The translations under genes were made by a program, and so were the position numbers. From positions 1,567,501-1,631,500 of the forward strand of contig JACGZH010000003.1 of NCBI GenBank assembly GCA_014706385.1: a DNA stretch of 64,000 bases, read 5' to 3'. Below, piece by piece: positions 47,567-59,700 of the stretch (position 1 is the first letter of the stretch; every line of letters starts with the position of its first letter). Under the pieces are notes generated by a model. It worked only from the letters and a program-made list of their open reading frames with translations, had not been told where the DNA came from and ran no database searches. Source of the stretch: Phaffia rhodozyma. Taxonomy: Eukaryota > Basidiomycota > Tremellomycetes > Cystofilobasidiales > Mrakiaceae.

Positions 47567-47971
47567 GATATGAGAGCGAGAGTCTGAACAGAAGTATGAT
47601 TCGATACAAAGATGAGAGATTGAGAGCAAGAGCAAGCTGTCTAGACAACCATGGGATGGATGGGAATGGATAGGAAGAGAGCGTGTTTGAAAAAGAGGCC
47701 AATGAGAAGAGTCCGCAGGCTTACGCAGCGGATTTATCAGATAACTCGTTGTTTTTTAATATTTTATTTTTAATATTTTTTACGGTTTAAAAAGTTCCCT
47801 TTTTTTCTCGTCATTCTTTTCGTTCATTGGATCAGCCAGCAGTCGTTAGCACGATGCTGGGTGTCGCAAAGACAGTACAAGAAGGCGAAGAGTACAAGGC
47901 AGGATTCCAACAAGATAGATTCATACATCTTCGACAAACTAGAAAGAGAGCACAGCTTTCATTTTCTTTCT
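47567..47971. promoter_or_regulatory. HAPX: HAPX promoter region
   Basis: 405 bp between HAPX and the stop of the eRF3 gene. It contains CCAAT at 47699-47703, ATCAGATAA at 47736-47744, an AT-rich block with TAATATTTT at about 47757-47780, and ATTGG (inverted CCAAT) at 47826-47830. CCAAT boxes are the binding sites of the complex HapX works with. Confidence 0.65.
47736..47744 (+). promoter_or_regulatory. GATA-type iron repressor site (ATCAGATAA)
   Basis: Perfect match to ATCWGATAA, the consensus for fungal GATA iron repressors (SreA, Fep1, Sre1, Urbs1, Cir1). It lies 170 bp upstream of the HAPX start. In Aspergillus the hapX gene is repressed by SreA in iron-rich cells, so the position makes sense. 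Binding here is inferred. Confidence 0.65.
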
Positions 47972-50872
47972 TTACGCATCAGTCACACTAAGCCCGGACA
48001 CATCGGGCATTTCTACAACGTTCTTCGCCTTGATCAGCTTGGTGACCTGCAGAGTAGGGGAAGAGAATAACTAGTCAGTTGGTAAACGATTCACGTTGCC
48101 ATTAATCCACACACGGAAACACACGCCGGACATACCTTTCCAATAGCGATCGTCTTGCCTTCCTCTCGAAGGGTGAATCGACCAAGCTGAGCATAGTCCG
48201 TGAACTTTTCGATACAGATCGGCTCGGTAGTCTCAATCAATGCAATGATTTGTTGTCCTGTGGTCGAGAGAAGAGTTTCGTAATATAGTCATAAGACACA
48301 AAATCGACCGTCTTTCCTACCTTGAGAGCACAGTTAAACTGAAACTTACCAGGCTTGGCAAAAGGAGGCGGCTTCTTCGACTTTCGACCAGTCTTGGGCT
48401 CAAGGTAGTGAAGCAAGGACTGTGAGAGAACATCAACGGAATCATAAACATCATTTCATCTGTCCATCCATCCTTCCTTTATGACTCGACATGGGAAAAG
48501 ACGCAAGAAAACTCACAATGATGGTGACCTCCTCTTGGACAGAATGAGCGTGGAGAATGCACGAGAATCCAGCAGTGATGATGTTCTTGGAATCCATGAT
48601 GGCCAACTGGGCCTGGAACTGGGTTGCTGTGTTAGCAGGAGCGGCAGGGTTGCAGAGTACAAAACCGGGCGAGACATCCTCATCCGTGATACCCTTGCAT
48701 CGGACTCGGATGTTATCTCCACAGTAAGCAGATTCGAGCTCCTCGTTCGTCTCGTCGTAGAGGTTTGTCACTTCCACTGACGTCTGTCAAACCGAATGAT
48801 CGGTCATCAGCTAAAAGTGCTCACTTCCTCTTCCCATTGAGTACTGGGTGAATGTTTAGAACAGAAGAAGCTCACCCTGTTGGGCATCAGGATCAAAGAA
48901 TCTCCACGGTAAATCCGACCACTTTCAAGCTTTCCAACGAGCATCGTTCCCAAATCGTTGTACTTCTCCGACACTGGCAACATTAAGGGTCCGTTAACCT
49001 TTCGGTCGGGAACTTGCATCTTGTCCAAGAACTGAAGCAAAGAGACAGAACTGCAAAATCCGATTGTTAATTCGCAGTTTGACATTGATCTGTGATTTAC
49101 GAAAACACGCAGACACGATTGGGAACTATACTCACGTGTTCCAGGGGCACACCTCCTTGGTGACCTGCTCCTTCATGTTCGCACCAGTGTAGGCAGACAC
49201 AGGAATGAACGTTACGTCCTTTGGGTTAAAGATTCCTTTCTTTAAGAACGAACTGATCTGACTTTTGATAAAATCGAACCTCTCCTGGGACCACTCCACC
49301 GTAGGGTCATCCATCTTGTTGACGACGACGATCAACCGACTGACACCTGCCGTCTTGACGAGCTGAGCGTGCTCTCGGGTCTGCCCACCTTTGTCGAAAC
49401 CAGCTTCAAACTCTCCCTTTCGGGCGGAAATGACCTGAGTGGTTTGAAAACAGGTTTAACGTTGAGACGGAGACATGCATTGTGTTTTCAGTTCCTACTC
49501 CATGAGCGCATAAGAAGCAAGCACACGATAGGAAATAAACATACCAATAAAGCAACATCGGCCTGAGCAGCACCACTGATCATGTGAGGAACATACATCT
49601 TGTGCCCAGGGGCATCAAGGATAGTGTACCTTCGACCAGTCGTTTCAAAGTAGGCTCTACCAACCTCAACGGTCTTTCCCTTTGCTCTCTCCTGAGGAGT
49701 CGAGTCCAAAGCCCAGGAAAGATACCAAGACTCTCGACCGGCCTCCTTGGCCTCCTTCTCAAACTTCTCAAGCGTTCGCTTGTCAACCATACCAGTCAAG
49801 TGAAGTAACTGACCACCCATCGTGGACTTTCCAGCATCGACGTGACCGATGAAGACAATGTTGAGATGCTCCTTGGCTAGATAAGTCCAACACAAAGCCC
49901 ATAAGCGCAAACGCGACATAAGAGAAGAGTAGATGAGCGAACGGTCGAAAAGGTGATCAAAGATATGGCATATAGCCCACACGCACCGTTCTCATCCACG
50001 GTCTTTCCGCCATACAAGTCAGTCAACGTGTCCTTCGCCAAAAGCTTCTCAGCCTCGGCCAACACCGCGTCGGACGAAGTTTTTGCGATCTCTCTCGTGA
50101 AGTTGTTGATTGGCTTGGCCGCTGAGGCGGCAGCCTTCCCCTCCTCGACAACAGAAGATGCCGGGGTAGTAGCTCCCGAAGCAGGGGCAGACACCGCGAC
50201 AGGGGTAGCGGCCGTTTTAGGAGTAGACGAAACCTTAGGAGTCGAAGCAGCTGGGGTAGCAGTCTTGGAAGCTGCAGCACTTCCACCGCCGAGAGAGACG
50301 ACCTTGGCCGCCGGCTTAGCGCCACCGAGTGAGAGCGTAGGAGCCTTGGTAGGTGCCTCGGTAGCCTCCTTCCGAACAAACGGAACAGTTGGTTTAGATC
50401 CGCCTAGAGAGATGGTCTTGGGAGGAAGGGAAGAAAGCTGCTCCGCGGCAGAAGGAGCGGAAGGCTGAGCAGAAGACGGAGCCGACGAAGGAGGCTGGTT
50501 GGCGTATCGAGGCTGGATAGGAGGAGGGAATCCGCCAGAAGACTGAGCGGGAGGAGCGTTGTAAGTGTTTTGACTGTAGCCTCCTCCATAACCTCCCTGC
50601 TGGTATCCTCCTTGGTACCCGCCCTGCTGGTAGCCCCCACCGTATCCACCCTGCTGAGGATATCCTCCGGACTGAGCGTAAGCAGCTGCCGGGTTGTAAG
50701 GTTGCTGATAAGAGTTATTGTATCCCTGCTGAGGGTATCCACCGCCACCGGGTTGCTGTTGCTGTCCACCTGGCTGCTGCTGCTGCTGTTGAGACCGAGG
50801 AACAAAGGCCTGTCCGGGAACGAATGCCTGTCCAGGAACAAAGTTGTACGCTCCAGGGTTAAATCCGGACAT
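47972..50872 (-). CDS. SUP35: translation termination factor eRF3 (Sup35)
   Basis: GTPase that acts with eRF1 at stop codons. The N-terminal 330 residues start MSGFNPGAYNFVPGQ and hold Gln/Gly/Tyr-rich repeats (units like QQGGYGGGY), then a Pro/Ala/Ser middle with three SLGG-containing repeats. The GTPase part has GHVDAGKSTMGG (P-loop), TILDAPGHKMYVP (G3) and VVVNKMDDP (G4). Later segments are LLQFLDKMQVPDRKVNGPL, CKGITDEDVSPGFVLCN and FTLREEGKTIAIGKVTKL. It ends LSVTDA with TAA at 47972. About seven introns, two of them flanking the start of the GTPase domain. The stretch KKGIFNPKDVTFIPVSAYTG is typical of eRF3 and not of EF-1A. Confidence 0.95.
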
Positions 50873-51122
50873 GACTAGCTAGAGACTGAAAGAAACGGTT
50901 GAGATGATGATGGTCAAAATAGAATGAAAAGAAGGAGAAAAAAGAATGAAATTGTTGTCGCCCTCATCAGCAACTTAAGAGACCTTAGATAAGAGCGTTG
51001 GATAAGTCCCGTCTAATTCAAATACTTGACTCGTCTCTCTCTATTACACCACACTGATAAAGAACCACATAAGACGACAGATGATGTGTCAAAGGGTTCG
51101 AAGAGGGAGGAGCTTCCTGAGA
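50873..51122. other. short spacer, eRF3 promoter
   Basis: About 250 bp between the eRF3 start and the stop of the next minus-strand gene. No motif stands out. Confidence 0.5.
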
Positions 51123-52580
51123 TCATTCTATCGATTTACCAGCAAATGTTCCAGTTATATCCCTTTGTTCCTTCCCAATTCTTAGCCAATTTACTTCGCC
51201 GACCCCCATTATTGGTCTTGGTCTTCGGACTCCTGCGTCTCCATGCTTTAACGAGAAATCTTCTCGGGCCCTTCGTTCATCCAGTCGGGCTTTGAGAGCG
51301 AGATTGACGACGTGCGCTTCATCTACTCGTTTACTCTTCCACACAGTCAGTGATAAGAGATCGTGAATCCCTTCCGGTGGCAAGTTCCACAATGCTCTGT
51401 CGAAGGTCTTGTTGTTTGGATCCTTGGGTAGATTTTTTGGGAGCTGAACATCATCAACGAGGAGGAGAATACAGTCTCGATCCCAGACGAGAGAGTCAAA
51501 AATGACTTTGTACGATGGACTGGCAGGGTATGGAATCATGCAAAGATATCTCGACCATAAGGCATCGATCGGACGAGGTGAACTTTTAGCCAAAGAGCGT
51601 TGAGTTCGTGATGGACGTGAAGAGAGAGAACAAGGTGGCTTCGATAAGGTTTCGGGCGGGAGAAAAGAATAGGAAGCAGTTTCGGTAGATACTTGCGTGG
51701 TTGGAGGGATCTTGGACTGAAGGTGGTGTAGTAATATTATACGAGGTTGGGTCGCAAGCCTGTTCTCATTGGCGAGCCGTAAAACTCTTTGAAGGATACC
51801 TTCAAGATTCCTCAATTGAATGTCATGCAGCGTTTCACAAGGTTTTTTGTTCAGCCGTTTGATAGAAGGCGAGACCTGCCTCGCCGGAGATGATGATGAT
51901 AATGACGGAGGAGAGCCGAACAGCTGAGGATACTGCACCATGTCATACGCAGGGCGAGATGCACAGACGGATAGGTCGTCGAGTGCGCGCTGGACGATGT
52001 TTTGGATAAGCACGACCAAGTTCGTTTGAAGCCAGATAGCAAAGTACTCAATCGGTGGTAGCAAAGCTCGTCGTCTGCTATGAGTTGTAGACAATGGCTT
52101 CGTCGATTTTGACATGTGCCGATCGATGAACTCCCTCTATTTTGGAATTTCAAGTGATATCTTTATCAGTCGTCTGACATCTCAGCAACGAGAAAGAGAA
52201 TATATAAATGTACCTGGCTGAGCGGAGCATTACAGATCTTTTCTATCAACAACATGTCATCCCTCCTCTTGAGTTTGTCAAATCGAAGTCTCTGATCGAG
52301 AATCAGACGGGAAATCCGTTCTTGTGATGATGAAGGCCGTGATGGTATTGGTGACTTGTCTTTCAGCGGTCTCGGCTTTTCTAGATCAATTCAACCAAAA
52401 AAAATCATGTCTAGTTAAGCTTGATAGGGATAAGCCGGTTACGATACAATTTGCATAGGCCACCTTACCATGATGAGGTAGATCAGGTCGTATCGGAGGA
52501 ATCTTCTTTCTACTTCTTCTTGGTTTCTTAAGCCTGAGCGACTCTTTCCGGAGCAGATGGCAGGTCAGAACGGGTGACAT
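51123..52580 (-). CDS. protein of unknown function
   Basis: Three exons (52580-52469, 52380-52214, 52136-51123) with matching splice phases give 430 residues. Not recognised. The N-terminus is strongly basic (RLKKPRRSRKKIPPIRPD), probably a nuclear signal. The second exon looks like a coiled coil (QERISRLILDQRLRFDKLKRRDDMLL, shown here only in part: SRLILDQRLRFDKLK). The third has a hydrophobic helical stretch, PPIEYFAIWLQTNLVVLIQ, and a later conserved-looking domain with DALWSRYLCMIPYPASPSY and VWDRDCILLLVDDVQLP. An upstream first exon cannot be excluded. Confidence 0.6.
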
Positions 52581-53057
52581 CGCAGGGCCATTGATCCAAC
52601 ACGGTCAAATCAAAAGAAAGCTCACGCTTTTTGTGAAGGCTCTATCGAGGTGGTCATGTTGCAAACAGAGCTACTCATGAGACGCTGTGGGGTCGACAGT
52701 CGTCGGATCGCCATTGAACGGGTATACATATATCGCGTGGTGCATAGCTGATCGATGCAAACTTTAGAGGAAGCCATACGGCAGATACAGTTTGAAGGGC
52801 TGACTCAACTCCAGTCGTCTGCGATGAACCTGTACTCGGTGTGATTCCTCTCCTTCTCGAGCTGATGATGGTTAGAGGTATGAGCAAGGTAAACATGAAT
52901 TAGCAATCTCGCAGGTATTTTCTCCGACCCACTATCGAAATCACCAACAACCATCATCGTCATCAGCCGTTCACTCTCGTCTTGTTGATCGATAGATACA
53001 TCCCATAAGACTCATCTTCGTCTTGTTTCAACTCTGCATAGAATCCAATAGGTTGAT
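52581..53057. promoter_or_regulatory. divergent promoter of the unknown gene and TAF13
   Basis: 477 bp between two start codons. Nothing specific recognised. Confidence 0.4.
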
Positions 53058-54232
53058 ATGTCTACTCCATACCGCCCTCCACTCTCCTATGCCCGTCCGA
53101 CGCCAACGCCTCTCACCTCAGCCTCCCCTACACCATACTCTCTTCCTTCGGCTCTTCTGTTTCGGCCTCCATCCCAGCAAAACAATTCATCCATCCAGTC
53201 TCCACTTTCACGCCCAAGCACTCCTACCGGAAACAATATCTACTATCAGCAAAGCTCTGCGGCTTCTTCCGTCACTCCCGGCAATGCTGGCGGCAGTTTG
53301 AATGGAGCTGGAGCCGGACCGGCAGGGACCATGAGTGCTCAGCAGAGGTACTACTCAAGACCTCCGAATAGCAACTTACAGAGTCAGCCATCATTAGGCG
53401 TGGCCAACAAGACATGGGATCGAACAATACCCAGTCAAAGAAAGAAAGTAGAGAAAGAACAGCCGCCAGGTCCATTCAATAACGCCCGTATGTCATCACG
53501 CTTGAATCAAGGTTGCTCTGCTTGCGTAAATCTGAACTTTGATATTGGGTTTCTAATCATTCCGTGTACAGTGAGAGGGATGATGTATGCATTCGGAGAT
53601 GACCCAGACCCTGCGAACGACACAGTTGCAGTGATGGAAGATCTTCTGGGTCATTTTGTTCAGGAGCTCGTACGTGTATTCAAGAATATCCCTCTTCGAT
53701 GTCGTCCTTAAGGTTTGGTGTGAATCTTACATATCTTTCCTTCTCAATGTATAACGACTGCAACTGGATCGAATAGTGCGCACTCCCTCCTCCGCCCCAA
53801 GTGATTGCGACGTCTACCACAAACGCGCGCTCTCAGAAGATTACTTTCCAACATATTCGGGGAAACCTATCGTCCCATCCTTTGTCCGCTCCGCTTCTCT
53901 CTCGACTAGACGAACTGGCCGTCCTACAGAACGACATCAAATCTGCTCGAAAAGCGATGGATCCAGCGGCGAACTTGTTTAAACTCGGAGGGAATAACCA
54001 AGGACCGGGTGGATCTGGAGGAGGAATAGGACCGGCGAGTGGACCAGGTGGTGATGCAGAGGATGAAGAAGATGAGGAGGAGGAGGAGGATGGGGTTGGT
54101 GGTATCATCGGTGGCAAGAGAAAGAGACCGTCTGGTGTCGGATCGGCCAAAAGGAAGGACAGTTCGCTTGCGGGAGACATCGGGTGCAAGAAAAAGAAAA
54201 AGAAAAGCAAGACTGGTATGGCTAGTCCGTAA
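53058..54232 (+). CDS. TAF13: TFIID subunit TAF13
   Basis: Histone-fold subunit of the general transcription factor TFIID; it pairs with TAF11. Three exons (53058-53487, 53572-53669, 53777-54232), 327 residues, all phases agreeing. The histone fold starts LRGMMYAFGDDPDPANDTV, continues MEDLLGHFVQEL and, after the second intron, TTNARSQKITFQHIRGNL, then DELAVLQNDIKSARKAMDP. The usual TAF13 is near 120-170 residues; here a Ser/Pro-rich N-terminus of about 140 and an acidic, then Lys-rich C-terminus are added. The C-terminal KKKKKKSK run may aid nuclear entry. Confidence 0.88.
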
Positions 54233-54453
54233 ACAGAGAACGTATATACGTAGATTTGTTTAGAAGCTTCGCCGTTTGTAATCATATTAAATGTTGTACA
54301 AGACTCTTCAAGTTTTCCTTTGTTTTTCTACGTGAATCATACTCTATTATCGTGACAGATGAGAGAACGCGCCCATTTTATTGATCAAGAATAAGAAACC
54401 CGAAAGACAAGATAATATTTTGAAGGAATCGAAAAGAAAGAATGTAGCTCTTT

Positions 54454-56112
54454 TCAAGCCTCGATCAATCTGCCCTTGCTGTCTGCCTTCTCCTCTTTCT
54501 CAAGACCCAGGAATTCCCTCCCACCGCCGACTCTGTACCAGTAATCAGTCCCCAACCCAAGAGCGATCAACCCTCCCAACCACTTGTTGCTCGCAAACGT
54601 CTTCCAGCAACTACTTCTACTGTCCAAATCGACCGTCCGGATCTGCCATGTCAGATGAGCAGCCGAACCCAAAACGGAGATCGCGTAGAAAGGAGCGGAA
54701 CATGAAGCGAGTAAACCGGTGTAGGCGAGTAAAGAGACAAATGTGGCGGACATAATGGAGATGATTGGGATGGTTTGTTTGCCAAAGAGGAGCGCGGTAG
54801 ATTTTACGGCAACTTTGACGTCGTCGAGTTTGTCCTGTTGAGGCGTGGGTATACAATCCACCAGTTCGAGGTGATTCAGTCAAATTTAATCACCTTGTAT
54901 CTGACGTAGGCCGTCTTGGAGAGAAGAAGGGAACAACAGTAGACGAAGAAGAACAGAGACAAACCTGATGAGCGTAGATGGTATCATACATGATCGTATA
55001 AATGGAACCCCCAACATAGAGAGGGAGAGCAACGGCCCAGTCCACAGAGCCTGCCACAGCTGACCATCCTAGAAGAATACCCCAGTTGAAGGCCACTCCT
55101 TTGTCATGCGTAGGTGTGAGAAACTTTCTCAGTAACTCTTGATAGACAAGGAACGAAGAGAGTAGCAATGAAACGAGGGGTACGAACCGAGTACGGATTG
55201 AGGCCAGTAGGTGATTCTCTTCATGAACGGATAAATGCCCACCAAAAGCAAAGACGACGCGCCAAGGTAGATGCTGAAAGTATAAAGTAAAGACGTCAGA
55301 CCCAATACCAAACCATAAAGGAATGTGTTGAGAGGCTCACCTATACATGTTGAGTTGAGTGAGGACTCCTAATCCAACAGAAAGCTGTAGACCGAGGAAC
55401 GCAGTAGCTTGAAACAGATTGACATCACCTGCTGCTAACGGTCTAAGTCTGGTTCGTGCTGTAAGACAAAACAGCCCATCATCCGCATCAAAACCAATTT
55501 CACCATGATGAATGAAACATTTTTCGGAAAGGAATTAAACTCACCAACAGCTTTGTCAATCCGCATATCCCACATATCGTTGATCGTGCAGCCCGCTCCT
55601 CTCATTACCACTGCGCCTAGTCCGAACAAGGCGGTATAAAATAATGGGGTCGACACTGGTAGTTCGTTCATCGTCGACGCCAAGATGATTGACCAAGCTA
55701 TTGGAACAGTGAATCATCCCAACCAGGAAACGGTTAACACCTCTGGGACGTTCTATCTAGAGAATGTTCAGAATTGATCAGACGTACAACAGGGCCAGAA
55801 GAGCAACCAAGATCCGATAGGTTTGTCGACCCTGGCTAAGTATAGATAAGGTCTCGTTCCAACTGGCATCTTGTCAACCCAGGTCTTTGGCGGAGGAGGC
55901 TCCTCAACTACCTCGGGGATGACAACTGAGGACGGACTGGATAAACTAGAATAGATCCTTTTGAGTTGGACAGGAGGAAGAGCTAATCGATTAGCTCTGT
56001 AGGACAGAGAAGATCGAGGCGGAAGCGAAAGAGCTGTGGACGATCTAGCCAAGGATGTAGGAATAGACCGAGTAGTGTGAGAGAGAACATGTCGAGTAGG
56101 AAGTCGAAACAT
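54454..56112 (-). CDS. COQ2: 4-hydroxybenzoate polyprenyltransferase Coq2
   Basis: UbiA-family membrane enzyme of the mitochondrial inner membrane that attaches the polyprenyl chain to 4-hydroxybenzoate in coenzyme Q synthesis. Start [16 protein letters not shown] at 56112, an Arg/Ser-rich presequence typical of mitochondrial import. The core has [16 protein letters not shown], the first Asp-rich motif [15 protein letters not shown] and the second Asp-rich motif [13 protein letters not shown], followed by KSTALLFG. Many hydrophobic helices. About six introns. Stop TGA at 54454. Convergent with TAF13, with 220 bp between stops. Confidence 0.92.
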
Positions 56113-56702
56113 GGCTAGATATTCCTTTGCTCCTTCTAATGAATTTATGTGTGAGTGCCTCCGATGAACAAGACAGAACACAGAATAGATATCTATGTGA
56201 GTGATCAGGGTAAGGAAGGTCTCCGATGACACCACGTAAAGAAGTCAAATAGAAGAGAAAAAAAAAGAAAGGAATTGAGATATTACTAAGTCAGCCGCAT
56301 CAGAATAAACAGTTCTCTCTTTCATGGCCAAGTCCGACATGATCAATCATTTGTCGAGATCGTCAAAACATGCATATGCACACATATGTACACGCCAGGA
56401 TTTATAAAGAACCTATATAAACAAACGCTGATAGAGGTAGATGAAGATAGCTTTAAATGCGCACACTTGGCTACCGTCGTAGGCTATCATGATGAACAGA
56501 TTTAGCTGAGAGACCAGACGAGGAGATGCAGAGATAAGAGAGAAAATGGTTATAGAGATAAATCTTCGGAAAGAAGAGATGATATGTGGTACAAAAATGC
56601 AAAGAAACCCCAGAAGAGAAAAAAGAGCGAAGTGATATCGTGGCACAAAGGAAAAAAAGTCGATGGGTGAATGATAAAGATGAAAGTTAGATGAGCGCAT
56701 GG
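56113..56702. other. intergenic spacer
   Basis: 590 bp: promoter of COQ2 and 3' flank of CCC2. Mostly A-rich on the plus strand. No gene or motif called. Confidence 0.5.
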
Positions 56703-59700
56703 TTATGCCTCTTCCTCATCACCGTGTCTCCTTCTTCCAACTAAAGGCACAGCCTCGTATCCCTCGGTCTGACCACTTCTTCTATCCCCAGACAGTATTC
56801 TGAGCTTGGTCAAAAGACCAAGAATCACAGACCTCGTTTGAGTCGAGACGAGAGTGGCAGAATCTAGAGTGCTTGATAAGGTCGGATCGTAATTTGATTG
56901 GGTATAGGAAGTGCTGAGAATTGAGCTTGAGGGTCTTCTCCATGACTGTTGATATGATCAGAAAATATATGCTTAGTCTCTCATCAAACGCTACATGGTC
57001 TAATGCGAACAATGACAGAAAAAGAACTGACCTTGAGAGTCAAACTGCCACATACGACACTGACACTACTCATCGCCATCGCCGCTGCTGCCAACATTGG
57101 ATGAAGGTGAAAGCCCCAGGGGAGAAAGACACCCATCGCTAGGGGTATCATCAGGAAGTTGTAGACACAAGCAAAAACCAGGTTGGCCTTTCAAGCGAAA
57201 CACGAAAGCAGAAACAAAGAGTCAGACGTCTCAGTCAAGGCTAAGTCTGTGACAAGAGAAAACTAACGAACCTTGATTCTCCGCACGATAGCGCGAGCCA
57301 AGCCGAGAGCAGCGACGACGTCAAGTAAATCACTCTTCATCAGAACCACGTCGGCTGCCTCAATGGCAATTGATGTTCCAGATGAGAGAGCAATTCCAAC
57401 TGAGGCGGCTACTAAGGCTGGAGAGTCATTGATTCCGTCTCCAACCTATTTGTTTACGTTCAAGAGATGGCCTGGGTCAACATCTGGAAAGAGAAATCTT
57501 CAAACAACACCCATGAAAAAAGACTAAACAGACCATGGCGATTCCTTTGAATGTGGGTGATTCGGCAACCAAATCCTTAACAATTCTGGCTTTCCCCTTC
57601 GGACTGACCTCTGCCCAGACGTCTGTCTCCACATCCATTCCGAGTTCTTTAGCCACTGCATTAGCAGTCGTGATCGAATCTCCTGTGACCATCGATACTC
57701 TGATACCCATCTGTCTAAGCGCTTGGATTGCCTGTATACTGGAGGGCTTCAGGTTGTCGAGTAAAGACACGGCCAAGCAAGGGGCCGGACTCGAGGTGCT
57801 ATCAAAGTTTAATGGTCTGGTTGATGTGGAAGCAATAAGAGACACGAAGATCACAGTTTGTCCAAGAGAGGCATGGGAGGTGGTGAACTCTCTCAGAACT
57901 CTAGGCAGCTCAGCCTCGGCCTCCACGGACAAGTCTTCTTTGGAGTCTGGTTGAGCGAGTCTCAATCGAGATTGGGCAGGCGATTCCTGAACGAAGCTTG
58001 CTTTCCCGATCTTTATGATATATTCCTCCGAATTTGCCGACGAATGTTTCACCTTCGCTTGGACACCTTGACCGGTAAAAGACTGAAAGTCGAGAACTGT
58101 GCTGTCCAATGGATTCTGTCCAAGTGAGCGAAGCATATTCCGACCATGAGTAGAGATAGCGAGGGCTAAAGGATGCTCGGATCGAGCTTGAGCAGCAGAC
58201 ACGAGGGAAAGAATAGTTGAGCGAGGGAGCGAATTGAATGACGAGAGATAACTCAAGTTATCTTCTCCGAATCCAGCATTAGGAGATGGTTCCAGATTTG
58301 CCTCATCTTGCTGTTGTACTTCTCCACCAACCCAGCAAAGGCCTCCGACGCTCAACTTCCCCATAGTGACTGTTCCAGTCTTGTCAAGCAATACTCTTTC
58401 AACTCCAACCATATCCTCTAGTGCTTTTCCGCCCTTGATCAAGATCCCGTTTTTGGCACCTACGCCCGTACCGACCATGACAGCCGTAGGAGTTGCCAGC
58501 CCAAGTGCACACGGACAAGCTACCACAACGACTGAGATTGCAAGCTTCATTGCGGTTGACAAATAAGTTGAACCCTCCTTTTGGAAGATCATCGGTAGGT
58601 TGTGTCTATCCATGAAGACGCATGATATGAGCATCCAACCAACGAATGTGGTGAGTGATAGGCTAACCACCATAGGTACAAATACCCCGGCGACTCGATC
58701 TGCGAACTCTTGGATTGGCGCCTTGCTCGTTTGGGCATCTTCGACCATTCTGACAATCTGGGCGAGTGCCGTATCTGAACCAGCCCGTGTCACCTCAATA
58801 TCAGCAGTACCAAGTCCGTTGACGGTACCACCGATGACAGCGTCGCCTACTTGTTTAGTAGAATGCATGGCTTCACCAGTGACCATGCTTTCATCAATGG
58901 TCGTACTTCCGCGAATTAACAATCCATCGGCGGGAATCTTCTCGCCGGGGAGAATCTTCACAATATCGCCGACCTGAACTAGTTCGGTAGCAATCTTTTT
59001 CTCGATCGAGCATTCCTTGTCGGTATAGATGGTGGCCGAGGAAGGAGTAAGGGCCATGAGATCCGTCAATGCGGCCGAGGTCTTTCCCTTCGCGAAATTC
59101 TCGAGATAACGTCCGAACGAGACAAAGGTGATAAGCATGGTGGACGTGTCAAAGAACGTCTGTGGTGGTGTCTCTGGAGGAGTTGATTGTATGCAGGCGA
59201 AAAAGATAGTCATGGTAGAGTAGACGAATGACGATGTCGTGGCGATGACAACAAGAGTATCCATCGTGGAAGATCTTTGGTGAGAATAGACAAAGTTAAT
59301 TTCCATCTGACTTATCCCAGATTGTTTGGATAAGTTGGAATGAAATCAACTTACCGGTGCTTAAGGGCTTTCCATGCGTTGATATAGAATCTCTGTGCGA
59401 GAAATATCTGGACAGGGATGGTCAACATCAATTCGACGAGCGTATTAAGGAACAAGCCCCTCCAGACTCTCATCTGAACAAAGTCCTTGACGCTTTGCCC
59501 ACACATCGGTAGAATCATACCAAACACAAACACAGGTACAGCGAAGAACAGACTAGTCTTGAATGTTCGCTTCCATTCGGCAATCTCTCGAGTCTTCTGT
59601 AAACTATCCATCTGTGCCGAGTTGATACCGTCGGAAAAGATAACAGCATCGAAAGATAGCGATTGAATGGAGTCTACCAGGTCTCTAATCTTGATTATCG

